Assembly (NCBI RefSeq): GCF_004339545.1
Contig: NZ_SMGD01000019.1
Span: 1 to 64,000 of the forward strand
DNA: 64,000 nucleotides
Origin: Celerinatantimonas diazotrophica
Lineage (GTDB): Bacteria; Pseudomonadota; Gammaproteobacteria; Enterobacterales; Celerinatantimonadaceae
Reading direction: 5' to 3'
Under the pieces are notes generated by a model. The model saw nothing but the letters and a program-made list of their open reading frames with translations, was not told where the DNA came from and made no database searches. The number at the start of each line of letters is the position of its first letter. Position 1 is the first letter of the stretch. Made by a program: the position numbers and the translations under genes. Of the stretch, positions 9,147-20,002 are shown in pieces.

Positions 9147-10280
9147 ATGCAGATTTTAGTGTTAGGGGCCGGTCAGCTCGCGCGCATGATGGCACTGGAT
9201 GGATTACCCCTTAACCTTGAGCTCAGAGCTTTTGATGTGGGCCCAGGCAAAGTTGTTCATCCACTCTCAGGCGATAGCTATGAGCAGTCGCTGAGCCAAG
9301 CAATTGACTGGGCGGATGTTATCACTAGCGAGTTTGAACACATCCCCTACGATGTTCTCGAAACCTGTGAGAAAAGCGGCAAAATGTATCCCGACGCCCG
9401 AGCCATTAAGGCCGGCGGGGATCGCTGTCAAGAAAAACAGCTGCTCGATGAAGCAAATGTTGCCAATGCTCCCCATGTCATTATCACCGATCGGGCTAGT
9501 TTTGAACAAGCATTGAGCAAACTGGCCACACCAATGGTCTTAAAAAGCGCACGCGCGGGTTATGATGGCAAAGGCCAGTGGCGATTAAAATCAATGGAGG
9601 ATGCTCAAGCACTCTGGCAGGAACTTGCAGCATTTTTAGAAGCGAATCCGCACCAAGCCATTGTCGGCGAAAAAATGATCCCATTTGATCGCGAAGTCTC
9701 ATTAGTTGGTGCGCGTACCCATGATGGCTCAATCAAAGTCTATCCATTAGCGGTCAACCATCATTATCAAGGGGTGCTCAACTTATCCATTGTAGATGGC
9801 AAGCAAAGTGAGGCCCTAGAGGCACAGGCGCAGCAAATATTCGAAGCCATCGCCAACACGCTCAATTACGTGGGTGTATTAGCCATTGAATTATTTGTTG
9901 TCGGTGAAAAACTGCTGGTGAATGAAATTGCCCCCCGTGTGCATAATTCTGGGCACTGGAGCCAACAAGGGGCATTCGTCAGCCAGTTTGATAACCATCT
10001 TCGTGCGGTAGCGAACCTGCCACTGGGTGACACACAGCTTAGAACGCCCACCGCCATGATCAATATCTTAGGTCAAGATGAAGTCGCACCGGATATCTAC
10101 TCAATGCCAGGCACTCGGGTACATTGGTATGGTAAATCCAAACGGCCAGGTCGAAAAATGGGCCATATCAACGTTACCGCCCAAGATGCTGCACAGTTGA
10201 TCGAACAACTTAACGTCACGGCCAAATGGTTACCTCGGGAGCAATACCCCGGATTACATGAGTATCTAGAGAACTCTTAA
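9147..10280 (+). CDS. purK: N5-carboxyaminoimidazole ribonucleotide synthase
   Basis: ATP-grasp enzyme that makes N5-CAIR from AIR, ATP and bicarbonate, feeding PurE. Seen: N-terminal LGAGQLARMM nucleotide fold, KSARAGYDGKGQWR loop, EKMIPFDREVSL, and NEIAPRVHNSGHW, all PurK hallmarks. 377 residues. Its stop overlaps the stop of the convergent yrdD gene by four bases. Confidence 0.96.
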   Translation: MQILVLGAGQLARMMALDGLPLNLELRAFDVGPGKVVHPLSGDSYEQSLSQAIDWADVITSEFEHIPYDVLETCEKSGKMYPDARAIKAGGDRCQEKQLLDEANVANAPHVIITDRASFEQALSKLATPMVLKSARAGYDGKGQWRLKSMEDAQALWQELAAFLEANPHQAIVGEKMIPFDREVSLVGARTHDGSIKVYPLAVNHHYQGVLNLSIVDGKQSEALEAQAQQIFEAIANTLNYVGVLAIELFVVGEKLLVNEIAPRVHNSGHWSQQGAFVSQFDNHLRAVANLPLGDTQLRTPTAMINILGQDEVAPDIYSMPGTRVHWYGKSKRPGRKMGHINVTAQDAAQLIEQLNVTAKWLPREQYPGLHEYLENS

Positions 10281-10867
10281 ATATGCTCACCGGAGTCATC
10301 TTCAGGCTCCGGTTGCAATTTCCCACATTTTTTACTGGCGCAATACAAACGCTCATGTCCGCCTTTCGAGCGTTTGACTAACAACTCAAACTGACAAAAC
10401 TGACAGTTCCCTATCACGGGTTGGTAGTTCACTGCAAATTTGCACTTGGGATAACAGTTACAGGCATAAAACGTCTTACCAAAGCGCGATTGACGACGCA
10501 CGATTTTGCCTTCATGGCAACTGGGACAAAGGATGTCCGCTTCGCTTGGTTGCGCATTGAGCGGCTCAATATGGCTACATTCAGGAAACCCGCTACAGCC
10601 AACGAATAACCCATAACGGCCACTACGCAACACCAATTCCCGGCCACACTCAGGGCACTCAGTGCCGGGTAAAGGCTTTTCAATTTTAGTACTTTCATCA
10701 TGCAAAGCACGGGTATAATCACATTCAGGATAACGGCTACAACCAATAAAAGAGCCGTTTTTGCGATGCTGATACACAAGTGGCGCACCACATTTTGGGC
10801 AAGGCTCATCAGGGCCTTCCAGCGCATGTTTGTGCGCAGAAAACAGTTTTGGGTCTATCTTAGCCAT
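10277..10867 (-). CDS. yrdD: Topoisomerase I C-terminal-like zinc-ribbon protein YrdD
   Basis: 196 residues made of four consecutive topoisomerase-type zinc ribbons: CPKC...C...C near 23-48, CPEC...C...C near 71-97, CPSC...C...C near 113-137 and CQFC...C...C near 154-180. It has no topoisomerase catalytic domain. Its biochemical role is not known; DNA or RNA binding is inferred from the ribbons. It is first in the minus-strand group yrdD, smg, dprA order seen in enterics, although here it is separated from smg by a 60-base gap. Confidence 0.88.
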   Translation of the reverse strand: MAKIDPKLFSAHKHALEGPDEPCPKCGAPLVYQHRKNGSFIGCSRYPECDYTRALHDESTKIEKPLPGTECPECGRELVLRSGRYGLFVGCSGFPECSHIEPLNAQPSEADILCPSCHEGKIVRRQSRFGKTFYACNCYPKCKFAVNYQPVIGNCQFCQFELLVKRSKGGHERLYCASKKCGKLQPEPEDDSGEHI

Positions 10868-10927
10868 AAATCTCTTAACATTAATCTGTCAATGATGACG
10901 AGTGAGAGCCATCATAACAGATCTCTG

Positions 10928-11401
10928 TTAATGCAAAATGCCATCACCCACTTCGAAAATCAGTTCTTCCATTTGCTGATAAGCTGACTCACTGCCAGGA
11001 ACGTTAAACAGCACCATCAAAATAATCCACTTGAGATCTTCAAGTTCAATTTCAGGGCTATCCAATTCCATTACCCGGTCAATGACCATCTCGCGAGTTT
11101 CTGCTGTCAACACTTTAATCTGTTCTAAGAACATTAAAAAACCGCGACATTCTACATCTAACTTCGCCATTTCTGGGGCAGTAAAGATACGAATTGCGGG
11201 TGTTGCAGACGGATTCAGATACGGATGAGTATCACTTTCCTGAAGTGCAGCAAGCTGCTCCAGCCAATCTAAAGCTTTATAGATTTCTTCTTTTCGAAAA
11301 CCTGCACGAGTAAGCTCATCGGTAAGCTCATCATGATCCATTAACAACTCAACATCGCTATGGATGTAGGTTTCGAAAAGATACATGAGGATATCAAACA
11401 T
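10928..11401 (-). CDS. smg: Smg family protein (DUF494)
   Basis: 157-158-residue acidic alpha-helical protein of the Smg family, beginning [16 protein letters not shown] with the family's LTRAGFxxEEIxKALDWLE segment. The function is not established; the gene is conserved next to dprA. ATG 11401 overlaps the last base of the dprA stop (TGATG), and a GTG one codon earlier is also possible. This coupling places smg downstream of dprA in one transcript. Confidence 0.9.
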   Translation of the reverse strand: MFDILMYLFETYIHSDVELLMDHDELTDELTRAGFRKEEIYKALDWLEQLAALQESDTHPYLNPSATPAIRIFTAPEMAKLDVECRGFLMFLEQIKVLTAETREMVIDRVMELDSPEIELEDLKWIILMVLFNVPGSESAYQQMEELIFEVGDGILH

Positions 11402-12501
11402 CACGGGTTCCTCCTCAATCGGACATAACCGCCGGGTACAACAGCAATAAAACCAGACATTTCCAGTTCAATCAGTTCTCCGACGACTTGTTCTACGGGC
11501 AGTAAGCTGCGCTCGACAATTTGATCAATTGATGTCGTCTCATAACCTACGTTATCCAACAATCCACCCGTTGGCAATTGTTGTTGGCAACTATTATCTG
11601 ATGGTAATGCCGTTTTGTCCAAAATATCTGGTGAAATCGGAATCACCTCTTCTAAGATATCGGCTGCTGACGTGATGAGTTTAGCCCCATCTTGAATTAA
11701 TCGATGAGGCCCCTCAGTTAAAGGGTTGTCTATATTTCCAGGAATAGCAAATAGTTCGCGATTTTGTTCCAGCGCATAATGGGCAGTAATCAGAGAGCCA
11801 CTTTTAAGTGCCGCTTCAGAGACCACAACGCCGACACTTAAAGCACTAATCACCCGATTACGCCGTGGAAAGTGCTGCGCATTGGCAGCAGTTCCCGGGA
11901 AAAACTCACTCACCAGCGCCCCGGCCTCACTAATTTGTTGTGCCAGATGGCGATGCCGGGCCGGATATATACGATCACATCCGGTCCCCATCACAGCAAT
12001 CGTGCGTCCTTTCTCAAGGGCCCCCTGATGGGCTGCGCCATCAATTCCCAAGGCCAAGCCACTGGTAATCACTATCCCACATTCCGCCAACTGAGCAGCG
12101 ATGTGGCTCACTTGTTGTTTGGCAACCACGCCGGCCTGTCGACTCCCAACAATGGCAATTTGGAGCTGGCAAAGACAGTCAACTGAACCAACCACAAATA
12201 AAACAGGGGGCGGTGCTACTATCTGTTTTAAACGCATCGGATAAGTCGAATCGGCAAGCGTCACAATATGATGGTTGCACGAGGCCTGTTGCCAGCGACG
12301 AGCTTTCTCAAGCTCCAAGCAGCCCACTAAATAGGCTTGAATTTGCCGACTGTTAAAACCATATTTGCCAAGTCTCTCGCTATCCAGCTGGTCAAGATCA
12401 TCCATATCGAGATGACTAAGTAATTTAGATAGTTTCTTCGGACCGATTCCAGGCACCGCACTCAGGCGCAAAATAACATCCGAACTATTTGAATCATTCA
12501 T
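11401..12501 (-). CDS. dprA: DNA processing protein DprA (Smf)
   Basis: 366-residue DprA, which binds incoming single-stranded DNA and loads RecA during natural transformation; in non-competent species its role is uncertain. Seen: N-terminal helix-hairpin-helix-like region (VPGIGPKKL), the Rossmann-like core with [34 protein letters not shown] and [12 protein letters not shown], and a C-terminal winged helix (about 300-366). ATG 12501. Divergent from def across 201 bases. Confidence 0.94.
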   Translation of the reverse strand: MNDSNSSDVILRLSAVPGIGPKKLSKLLSHLDMDDLDQLDSERLGKYGFNSRQIQAYLVGCLELEKARRWQQASCNHHIVTLADSTYPMRLKQIVAPPPVLFVVGSVDCLCQLQIAIVGSRQAGVVAKQQVSHIAAQLAECGIVITSGLALGIDGAAHQGALEKGRTIAVMGTGCDRIYPARHRHLAQQISEAGALVSEFFPGTAANAQHFPRRNRVISALSVGVVVSEAALKSGSLITAHYALEQNRELFAIPGNIDNPLTEGPHRLIQDGAKLITSAADILEEVIPISPDILDKTALPSDNSCQQQLPTGGLLDNVGYETTSIDQIVERSLLPVEQVVGELIELEMSGFIAVVPGGYVRLRRNP

Positions 12502-12702
12502 ACTTATTTTTAATTGATTTATTTGTCAATTATTGTACACAACCCCATGCCAATGGCGAAACATCGCTGTGACCAATGAGACAGATTGATAAAAGCAATG
12601 CCCCAATCATTGGGTAAAGCTGTTTTTTACCAGCAGATATGACTAAAATAGCCGGATATATGAGCCCGAACATGAACAAAGTTAAGAAGGTGACCTGTTC
12701 CA

Positions 12703-13221
12703 ATGGCAGTTCTGAATGTATTACGTTTTCCCGATGAGCGACTACGCACCATCGCTAAGCCGGTCGTTGAAGTGACCCCGAAAATCCAACAAATCGTTGA
12801 TGATATGTTTGACACAATGTATGCCGAAGACGGTGTCGGTCTGGCGGCAACCCAAGTTGATATTCACCAACAGATTATTGTGATGGATTGTTCTGAAACC
12901 CGGGATCAACGCATTGTCCTGATTAATCCAGAGCTCATTGAACGCTCACCAACCTGCGCAATGAATGAGGAAGGCTGTCTGAGTGTTCCTGAATATCGCG
13001 CTGAAGTTGAACGCTCAACCGAAGTCACTGTGAAAGCCTTAGACCGTGATGGGAATTCGTTCCAAATAGATGCAACAGGTTTATTAGCGATCTGTATTCA
13101 ACATGAAATGGATCACCTTAAAGGAAAGCTATTCGTCGATTATCTTTCACCGCTGAAACGTCAACGCGTGAAACAGAAAATGGAAAAACTAGCTAAACGC
13201 GAAGCTCGCTCACGAGACTAA
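12703..13221 (+). CDS. def: Peptide deformylase
   Basis: Removes the formyl group from nascent proteins. All three motifs are present: GVGLAATQ (44-51), EEGCLS with metal ligand Cys92, and QHEMDH with His134, Glu135 and His138. 172 residues, as usual. First gene of the def-fmt-rsmB-trkA-trkH run. Confidence 0.97.
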   Translation: MAVLNVLRFPDERLRTIAKPVVEVTPKIQQIVDDMFDTMYAEDGVGLAATQVDIHQQIIVMDCSETRDQRIVLINPELIERSPTCAMNEEGCLSVPEYRAEVERSTEVTVKALDRDGNSFQIDATGLLAICIQHEMDHLKGKLFVDYLSPLKRQRVKQKMEKLAKREARSRD

Positions 13222-13243
13222 ATGGAATTTGCAGGAGTTTAGT

Positions 13244-14197
13244 TTGAAGCCATTACGCATTGTTTTTGCCGGAACCCCAGATTTCGCGGCACGTCATCTT
13301 AGAGCACTGCTAGATAGCCCACACGAGGTTATAGCGGTGTATACGCAACCCGATCGCCCGGCAGGCCGCGGGAAAAAATTAACGGCCAGTGCTGTCAAGC
13401 AACTGGCCCAAGAACATCAATTGGACATTTACCAGCCACAATCACTGCGCGATGAACAGGCCCAACAGCAACTGCACCAGTTAAATGCCGATCTCATGGT
13501 CGTTGTGGCGTATGGGGTGATTTTACCCAAAGCAGTCTTAGATACGCCCAAATATGGGTGCATTAACGTTCATGGTTCACTCTTGCCGCGTTGGCGAGGA
13601 GCAGCGCCTATCCAACGCGCAATCTGGGCGGGAGATCCTCAAACGGGGGTCACGATTATGCAGATGGATGAGGGACTCGATACAGGAGATATGCTCCACC
13701 AAGCAAATCTTGAAATTGAAGCCTCAGACACCAGCGCTTCGCTCTATGAAAAATTGGCCCAAATCGGCCCGCAGGCACTGTTGGAAGCTCTGGATAAGTT
13801 AACGGCTGCAGAACTCGTTCCGCAGCCTCAGGATGAGTCACAAAGCAGCTATGCCAAGAAGCTATCTAAAGCCGAAGCACAAATTAACTGGCAAGACAGT
13901 GCGATTGCTATTGAACGCTGCACCCGGGCATTTAATCCTTGGCCAATGAGTTATTTTCATCACCATGACATCGATATAAAAGTGCACAAAGCCAGCGTCG
14001 TGCCACTTGATAAAGACGTCGCCCCGGGCACGATTGTCGCGGCGGATAAAAACGGCATCGTCGTTGCTACCCAAGAGCAAGCTCTCAAATTAGAAGTCTT
14101 GCAACTGCCAGGGAAAAAAGCATTGGGAGTCATTGACCTGTTAAATGCTCGCAAAGACTGGTTTACCGTAGGCAGCCAGTTGGAATTATTATCATGA
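13244..14197 (+). CDS. fmt: Methionyl-tRNA formyltransferase (TTG start)
   Basis: Formylates Met-tRNAfMet for initiation. Seen: [28 protein letters not shown], and the catalytic [20 protein letters not shown] with Asn and His, plus DTGD. I chose TTG 13244 because GCAGGAG ends seven bases upstream and the protein then starts [10 protein letters not shown], like homologues; the longest frame opens at TTG 13229 without a ribosome site, and the nearby ATG 13222 is out of frame. A TTG start may tune Fmt level. The stop overlaps the rsmB start as ATGA. Confidence 0.94.
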   Translation: MKPLRIVFAGTPDFAARHLRALLDSPHEVIAVYTQPDRPAGRGKKLTASAVKQLAQEHQLDIYQPQSLRDEQAQQQLHQLNADLMVVVAYGVILPKAVLDTPKYGCINVHGSLLPRWRGAAPIQRAIWAGDPQTGVTIMQMDEGLDTGDMLHQANLEIEASDTSASLYEKLAQIGPQALLEALDKLTAAELVPQPQDESQSSYAKKLSKAEAQINWQDSAIAIERCTRAFNPWPMSYFHHHDIDIKVHKASVVPLDKDVAPGTIVAADKNGIVVATQEQALKLEVLQLPGKKALGVIDLLNARKDWFTVGSQLELLS

Positions 14198-15492
14198 AGC
14201 CACTTTGTGCGCGGTCTCTGGCCGCGACGATTAGCTACCAAGTGATCGAAAAAAATCAATCTTTGAGCACCCAACTGGATCAACAGCTGATTCGCTGTCC
14301 CGCCAAAGATCGCCCCCTGGTGCAGGAACTTTGTTATGGCGTGATCCGGTTATTGCCGCGGTTAGATTATTGGACTCGACAGCTGATGGACAAGCCACTG
14401 AAAGGCAAATATCGCTGTGCCCATTTTCTAATTTTGGTCGGTCTTTACCAGTTATTTTACACACGCATTCCCCCTCATGCAGCGGTCAGTGAAACCGTTC
14501 AGGCCAGTCGAGAACTTAAACTCAGTAATTTTAGTAAACTCATCAACGGAGTCTTGCGCTCAGCCGTGCGAAAACGTGATGAGTTAATGGATGCCATTAG
14601 CAACATCCCTAGCTTGCAATTCTGCCACCCTAAATGGCTGAGCCAAGCGATTGAAAGTGCCTATCCAGATCATTGGCAAGCGATCTTGTCGGCTAATAAT
14701 GAACGGGCACCAATGTGGCTGCGGGTGAACCAACGCCACCAAAGTACGACCGACTATCTTGCTCGTTTAAACGACGAGCAACTCAAGGCCTATCCCAGCT
14801 CTTTAGCGGTTGATGCTTTACGCCTAGAACAGCCTGTGAACGTGCACAAATTACCCGGTTTTGAGCAAGGTGATGTTTCAGTACAAGATGGTGCTGCGCA
14901 AATGGCCGCCCGCTTACTGGACCCTCAACCCGGCGAGAAAATCTTAGATGCGTGTGCCGCCCCTGGGGGGAAAACGGGGCACCTGTTAGAAATCGCGGAA
15001 CATCTCGATGTCATGGCCATCGATGTGGATCAACAGCGCCTTTCGCGCGTGCAGGAGAACCTCACTCGTCTGCAATTAAAAGCGAATTTAAAAGTTGCGG
15101 ATGCCACTGAACCGCAGCACTGGAGTAATGGCCCTTATGACCGCATTTTATTAGACGCTCCTTGTTCAGCAACTGGGGTCATCCGTCGACACCCGGATAT
15201 TAAATGGCTACGTCGCCACGATGATATTGCCACACTGGCAAAATTACAGCGCAGCATTCTTAATGCTCTGTGGCAGGAACTAAAACCTGGTGGAACTTTG
15301 TTATATGCAACCTGTTCAATTCTTCCAGATGAAAACCGCTCACAAATTGCTAACTTTTTAGCCCAACAGCAAGATGCAGAACTTATTGCAATCAACGATA
15401 TGGACACCCAAGAGCAACCCGGTTGGCAAATTTTACCTGGCGAGCAACACATGGATGGATTCTATTATGCGCGGTTATATAAAAGGTGCTGA
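14194..15492 (+). CDS. rsmB: 16S rRNA (cytosine-967-C5)-methyltransferase
   Basis: 432-residue RsmB/Sun, methylating C967 of 16S rRNA. Domains: N-terminal NusB-like helical bundle (1-140), then the SAM-dependent RNA methyltransferase core with [39 protein letters not shown] (second catalytic Cys region) and YATCS (catalytic Cys). ATG 14194 overlaps the fmt stop by four bases. Confidence 0.96.
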   Translation: MKPLCARSLAATISYQVIEKNQSLSTQLDQQLIRCPAKDRPLVQELCYGVIRLLPRLDYWTRQLMDKPLKGKYRCAHFLILVGLYQLFYTRIPPHAAVSETVQASRELKLSNFSKLINGVLRSAVRKRDELMDAISNIPSLQFCHPKWLSQAIESAYPDHWQAILSANNERAPMWLRVNQRHQSTTDYLARLNDEQLKAYPSSLAVDALRLEQPVNVHKLPGFEQGDVSVQDGAAQMAARLLDPQPGEKILDACAAPGGKTGHLLEIAEHLDVMAIDVDQQRLSRVQENLTRLQLKANLKVADATEPQHWSNGPYDRILLDAPCSATGVIRRHPDIKWLRRHDDIATLAKLQRSILNALWQELKPGGTLLYATCSILPDENRSQIANFLAQQQDAELIAINDMDTQEQPGWQILPGEQHMDGFYYARLYKRC

Positions 15493-15558
15493 GCTTGTCA
15501 ATCGAGCCACAGCAGTCCAAACTATGCCTAGTTACAGGCTAACCACCTTGTTAAATCT

Positions 15559-16935
15559 ATGAAAATTATTATTCTTGGGGCTGGCCAAGTTGGCGGCACC
15601 TTAGCTGAAAATTTAGTAGGCGAGAAGTCTGATATTACCGTGGTCGATACCGATAATGAGCGACTACGGGATCTGCAAGACAAATTTGATCTGCGGGTCG
15701 TACAAGGCTATGCCTCAAATCCAGACGTATTGCGCGAAGCAGGCGCCCATGATGCAGATATGCTAGTTGCAGTCACCAACAGTGACGAAACAAACATGAT
15801 CGCCTGTCAGATTGCTTATACGCTATTTAACACCCCAAACAAAGTCGCTCGCATCCGCTCTCAGGCCATTTTAGCCGAACGAGAGAAACTGTTCCGCCCA
15901 GAAGCGATCCCGCTGGATCACCTAATAGCCCCAGAAAAATTAGTCACTGATTATATCAGTAGCCTGATTGATTACCCTGGCGCACTGCAAGTGATGAACT
16001 TTGCCAATGGCCAAGTTGGATTGGTTGCGGTAAAAGCCTATTACGGCGGGCCACTTGTTGGCAATGCACTATCGGTATTACGTGATCATATACCCAATAC
16101 TGAAACGCGGGTTGCTGCTATTTTCCGCCGCGACCATGCCATTCGCCCTCAAGGGACAACCGTGATCGAAGCGGACGATGAGGTCTTTTTTGTGGCGCCA
16201 AGTCTGCACATTCGCGCTGTAATGAGCGAATTACAACGCCTTGAAGAACCTTACCGGCGAATTATGATTGTCGGCGGAGGAAATATCGGTGCAGCTCTGG
16301 CGCAGCAGTTAGAAAGTCAATATAGCGTCAAGTTAATCGAACAAACCCTAGAGCGTGCCGAATACCTCTCTGAAATGCTGAATAACACCATTGTGTTCTG
16401 TGGAGATGCCTCCGATCAAGAGTTGCTCAGTGAAGAGCATATTGAACAGGTGGATGTCTTTATCGCCGTCACCAATGATGATGAAGCCAACATTATGTCA
16501 GCGATGTTGGCCAAAAAACTCGGTGCGAAAAAAGCAATGGTCTTGATTCAACGCTCCGCTTATGTCGATCTTGTGCAAGGCGGCGTAATTGATGTGGCAA
16601 TCTCCCCGCAGCAAGCGACCTTATCAGCACTACTGACCCATGTGCGCAAAGGCGACATTGTGAATGTCTATTCGCTTCGTCGCGGTGCTGCGGAAGCGAT
16701 TGAGGCAATCGCACATGGTGATGAACACACGTCCAAGGTCGTAGGCCGCACCATTGGTGAACTAAGTTTACCAACCGGAACCACAATTGGTGCCGTGGTT
16801 CGAGGGGAAGAAGTGATCATCGCCCATGATGACACCCGGATTGAACAAAATGACCACGTGGTTATGTTCTTAGTGGATAAAAAATACATTCCGGATGTTG
16901 AAAAGCTCTTCCAACCGAGTCCGTTCTTTCTGTGA
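15559..16935 (+). CDS. trkA: Trk potassium transporter regulatory subunit TrkA
   Basis: 458-residue peripheral membrane protein with two TrkA-N/TrkA-C (RCK) repeats: [13 protein letters not shown] at 7-19 with a C-domain around 140-225, and [15 protein letters not shown] around 236-250 with the second C-domain at 370-455. It binds NAD(H)/nucleotides and gates TrkH. Sixty-six bases after rsmB. Its TGA overlaps the GTG of trkH. Confidence 0.96.
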   Translation: MKIIILGAGQVGGTLAENLVGEKSDITVVDTDNERLRDLQDKFDLRVVQGYASNPDVLREAGAHDADMLVAVTNSDETNMIACQIAYTLFNTPNKVARIRSQAILAEREKLFRPEAIPLDHLIAPEKLVTDYISSLIDYPGALQVMNFANGQVGLVAVKAYYGGPLVGNALSVLRDHIPNTETRVAAIFRRDHAIRPQGTTVIEADDEVFFVAPSLHIRAVMSELQRLEEPYRRIMIVGGGNIGAALAQQLESQYSVKLIEQTLERAEYLSEMLNNTIVFCGDASDQELLSEEHIEQVDVFIAVTNDDEANIMSAMLAKKLGAKKAMVLIQRSAYVDLVQGGVIDVAISPQQATLSALLTHVRKGDIVNVYSLRRGAAEAIEAIAHGDEHTSKVVGRTIGELSLPTGTTIGAVVRGEEVIIAHDDTRIEQNDHVVMFLVDKKYIPDVEKLFQPSPFFL

Positions 16936-18389
16936 TTCTCCCGGTCAAGCTTCGCCCCATCATTTTCGTCAATGGATTAGTGCTATCTAAACTGGCACTG
17001 TTCATGTACATACCGGCGGCGGTTGCTTTTTTTACCAAAACCCCCGGGGTAGTGAACTTTATCCAAGCGATTGTGATCACCCACTTATTTTCATTTTTGT
17101 TATTACGCATAGGCAAGATGACACAATCGCGAATGAAGGCTCGTGAGATGTTCTTGCTGACCAGTTCCGTCTGGGTGATCTGTTGTGCTTTCGGCGCATT
17201 GCCCATTATGCTTCTGGGGCATACCAGTTACGTCGATGCCTATTTTGAAACTATGTCCGGGCTGACCACCACTGGCTCTACAGTATTATCTGGATTGGAT
17301 AAACTACCGCCAGCATTGCTACTCTGGCGTTCATTATTGCAATGGTTAGGGGGGATTGGATTTATTGTACTGGCAGTAGCGATTCTACCTTTTTTGAACG
17401 TAGGGGGGATGCGGCTGTTCCAGACCGAATCATCTGATTGGTCAGAAAAAAGTGCCCCACGGACTAAATATGTCGCAGCTAATATTCTCGCAGTTTACAG
17501 CACTCTAAGTATTCTATGTGCAATCGGCTACCGACTGTCAGGAATGAGCTGGTTTGACGCCATAAACCACGCCATGACGACCCTATCAACAGGTGGCTAT
17601 TCAACCTCAGATCAGTCAATGGCCCATTTTAGTAAGATTGCCCACTGGAATGGCATTTTATTTATGTTCTTGGGTGGGTTACCGTTTTTGTTGTTTGTAC
17701 AGGCGCTCCGGCAAAAGAAACTCAGCCAGTTAACCCATGATGCACAGGTGCGCGGCTTTTTACTGATCATCCTCATCATCGGTGCGATTATGAGTACTTG
17801 GCTATGGCAACATTCCGCTTTGCATTTTACCGATGCGCTACGGATTAGCCTGTTTAACATTTTATCGATCATTACCACGACGGGGTACGGCCTGACAGAC
17901 TTTAGCCAGTGGGGGCATTTCACCACCACGCTATTTATATTTCTGATGCTTATAGGAGCTTGCTCCGGTTCGACCGCTGGAGGCCTTAAGATCTTCCGTC
18001 TGCAAATTTCGGGAACACTTTTTCACAAACAAATTCGCCAATTACTCTATCCTCGAGGGATTTTTCCACAGCGCTATAATGATCGCCCCGTTTCCGATGA
18101 AATTATCCGCTCCGTAGTAGCATTCACAGTCGCTTATTTTTTAACCATTATTGTGCTATCGGCAGCACTGAGTTTTTTAGGTAGTGGCCCGATTACTGCC
18201 ATCAGTGGCGCCATTACCGCTGTAGCCAATGTCGGCCCCGGAATTGGCTCGGTGATTGGTCCAAGCAGTAACTTTGCCTCGCTATCGGATATGGCAAAAT
18301 GGTTCTTAAGCTTAGGGATGTTGATGGGGCGGCTCGAAATTTTAACGGTCGCAGTTCTGTTTTTCCCCGCTTACTGGCGAGACATATAA
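16932..18389 (+). CDS. trkH: Trk potassium uptake membrane protein TrkH
   Basis: 485-residue K+ channel-like transporter with four pore repeats. The selectivity-filter glycines are visible in [36 protein letters not shown] and [10 protein letters not shown]. About ten membrane segments. The start is GTG 16932, overlapping the trkA stop by four bases (GTGA), so translation is coupled. trkA-trkH pairing is usual in Vibrionales, while E. coli has mscL after trkA. Confidence 0.96.
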   Translation: MILPVKLRPIIFVNGLVLSKLALFMYIPAAVAFFTKTPGVVNFIQAIVITHLFSFLLLRIGKMTQSRMKAREMFLLTSSVWVICCAFGALPIMLLGHTSYVDAYFETMSGLTTTGSTVLSGLDKLPPALLLWRSLLQWLGGIGFIVLAVAILPFLNVGGMRLFQTESSDWSEKSAPRTKYVAANILAVYSTLSILCAIGYRLSGMSWFDAINHAMTTLSTGGYSTSDQSMAHFSKIAHWNGILFMFLGGLPFLLFVQALRQKKLSQLTHDAQVRGFLLIILIIGAIMSTWLWQHSALHFTDALRISLFNILSIITTTGYGLTDFSQWGHFTTTLFIFLMLIGACSGSTAGGLKIFRLQISGTLFHKQIRQLLYPRGIFPQRYNDRPVSDEIIRSVVAFTVAYFLTIIVLSAALSFLGSGPITAISGAITAVANVGPGIGSVIGPSSNFASLSDMAKWFLSLGMLMGRLEILTVAVLFFPAYWRDI

Positions 18390-18722
18390 TTTTAGACACC
18401 CTCACTAGCTTTCGAATAGACCTAATCTTCACACCTTAAGAACAACAGCACATGCTTACAAGCTTCAGCAACCGTCTTTAACTGACGTTTCAAGAATCGA
18501 GGGGCAGTATCTGTAGCCAATGAACGTGAACAGGAACAGATCGGGATGGCAATACGGCGCCATTTTTTCAAACGAAATGCACAAACGAAATGCAATAGGT
18601 TAGAAATTTCTTGAAAACAAAGGATTGCTCGACACTCTATAGCTGACTCAAGGCCATGGGTTCAGCCTCGTAAGCACGTGATATTCATCCGCCGGAATCC
18701 ATATATCTTGCACGCACCTAAA
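18390..18722. other. Intergenic region between trkH and the SirB2 gene
   Basis: About 330 bases with no intact gene. It contains a tandem direct repeat (AACGAAATGCAC followed by AAACGAAATGCAA near 18570-18595) and an open minus-strand frame described separately. No trkH terminator is evident. Confidence 0.5.
18422..18661 (-). pseudogene. Possible decayed ORF, unidentified
   Basis: A minus-strand frame is open for about 79 codons, ending at TAG 18422-18424, with a stop just upstream (18662-18664) and no ATG start. The translation looks protein-like in composition, with segments such as RLKKWRRIAIPICSC and APRFLKRQLKTVAEACKHVL. I do not recognise the family. It could be a remnant whose 5' end was lost, or chance. 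Confidence 0.25.
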
Positions 18723-18754
18723 AAATAACTCGATGCCAAAATCGAGTTATTTTC
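18721..18754 (-). terminator. Rho-independent terminator of the SirB2 gene
   Basis: 13-base perfect stem pairing 18723-18735 with 18742-18754, six-base loop, and a run of T on the minus strand after the stem (18721-18726). It lies 27 bases past the stop of the minus-strand gene. Confidence 0.8.
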
Positions 18755-18780
18755 ATGAATGAACCAGATAATACATCTGC

Positions 18781-19152
18781 TTAATGAGAGCTATAAGCAA
18801 TGACTGCAATTGCAGCAAACACAACAATCGCCAAAATACCACTGATCAATCGTTGTCGATTGTTTTTTGCGCGTTTAATTGCAATAGTTCCCAAGCCAAT
18901 ATAAACGACTAAGAGAATAAGTTTGGCGGTCAGCCAAGATTCGACAAATGGATATTCATCAATCAGAACGCACAACCATATCCCACTGCCCAGCAGAATC
19001 GTGTCGATAATATGCGGCAAAATTTTAACGGCTTTATTTTGCAGGACAGATGAAGAGCGCAGCGCCAGCTGCCAGCGCCAAACGAAGCCAACGATACTCA
19101 CAATCGCACTGGCAATATGAATATTAACTAAACTATGAAAAGTACTCATCAT
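18781..19152 (-). CDS. SirB2 family membrane protein
   Basis: About 123 residues with four hydrophobic segments. The conserved SirB2 pattern is visible: FVWRWQLAL, KILPHIIDTILLGSGIWLC, WLTAKLILLVVYIGLGTIAIKRAK. SirB2 was named as a regulator of invasion gene expression in Salmonella, but the molecular function of the family is not known; it is an integral membrane protein. ATG 19152 or 19149 (a TTG at 19155 is also open). The gene overlaps the end of nsrR by 20 bases, so it is cotranscribed with it. Confidence 0.82.
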   Translation of the reverse strand: MMSTFHSLVNIHIASAIVSIVGFVWRWQLALRSSSVLQNKAVKILPHIIDTILLGSGIWLCVLIDEYPFVESWLTAKLILLVVYIGLGTIAIKRAKNNRQRLISGILAIVVFAAIAVIAYSSH

Positions 19153-19576
19153 CAATATTTAAGATCTCATAAACTTCTTCAGGTTCTTTGATAATATCGG
19201 CCAAGGTATAGAGGTCAAGCTCGTTATAAAACAAATGGATCGCCTTGGCTAAAATAGATTTCATCCGGCACTGATGACTTAAGCAACAATGTGGCGCACT
19301 GCAGTTCATCAAAGAGTGGTGTGGTTCCACATCACGAATCAGTGTGCCCATAAGAATTTCGTTGGCTGGACGAGCCAGTTTCACTCCCCCATTTTTTCCG
19401 CGCTGGGTATGTAAATAGCCTAGCTGCCCCAAACGATGCACCACTTTCACCACATGGTTGCGAGAGAGTTCATATTTATCAGCAATCTCAGTGATTGTTG
19501 TAAGCTGCCCAGGCGATCGCGTCGACACTAAAATTAGCGACCGGATACAGTAATCAGTAAAAAGTGTCAGTTGCAT
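19133..19576 (-). CDS. nsrR: Nitric-oxide-sensing transcriptional repressor NsrR
   Basis: 147-residue Rrf2-family regulator starting MQLTLFTDYCIRSLI, as E. coli NsrR does (MQLTSFTDYGLRAL). Seen: winged helix with LSRNHVVKVVHRLGQLGYLHTQRGKNGG, and the cluster cysteines Cys92, Cys97 or Cys98, and Cys103. The [Fe-S] cluster is destroyed by NO, which lifts repression of NO-detoxifying genes. I chose ATG 19576 (GGGGAG upstream) instead of the 14-residue extension to 19618. A 14-base palindrome (CGTGAA-N2-TTCACG, 19610-19623) sits just upstream and could be an operator or chance. Confidence 0.9.
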   Translation of the reverse strand: MQLTLFTDYCIRSLILVSTRSPGQLTTITEIADKYELSRNHVVKVVHRLGQLGYLHTQRGKNGGVKLARPANEILMGTLIRDVEPHHSLMNCSAPHCCLSHQCRMKSILAKAIHLFYNELDLYTLADIIKEPEEVYEILNIDDEYFS

Positions 19577-20002
19577 CGAGGCTCCCCCTGTTCGTTTGGC
19601 TATCCCAGGCGTGAACATTCACGACCTTGTGCCACACTTTTTAATATCAGGTAAAAATAACAGAACCAATTTGAACAAGTCTGAATCTGCATCAATTTTA
19701 AATCGATATTTTCAAGACATCTTTAGCAAACCGTGATCTCAACAACAGCAAAAGTTGCTTTTTTGTTAAAAAATTAGAAGATTTTGCTGGGTTCTAAACC
19801 GCCGGGATCAAAAAAGAATTAAGTTTGAACAGAATAAATCGTTTTAACACCTCACAAGGATTGATTTATTAAATCAAATCCCCATTTAAATAGCATTAAA
19901 CCAACTGAGAGCATCGTTGATTTGGCAGCCTTAACGGAGCCAAGTATACAATGACCAAACTTAGAACTCATTCACGAAAGAAGTAACACTAAGATCTTAA
20001 TT
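19577..20002. other. Divergent intergenic region, nsrR / DUF1820
   Basis: 426 bases, A/T-rich, holding the promoters of the two divergent units. Visible are the palindrome at 19610-19623 and a 7-base inverted repeat TTGATTT-N3-AAATCAA at 19861-19877. No RNA gene or coding frame is supported. Confidence 0.4.

Noticed and set aside
10421-10987. ORFs opposite and alongside yrdD
   Set aside because: The cysteine-rich YrdD frame is clearly the coding one; the others are shadows with skewed composition.
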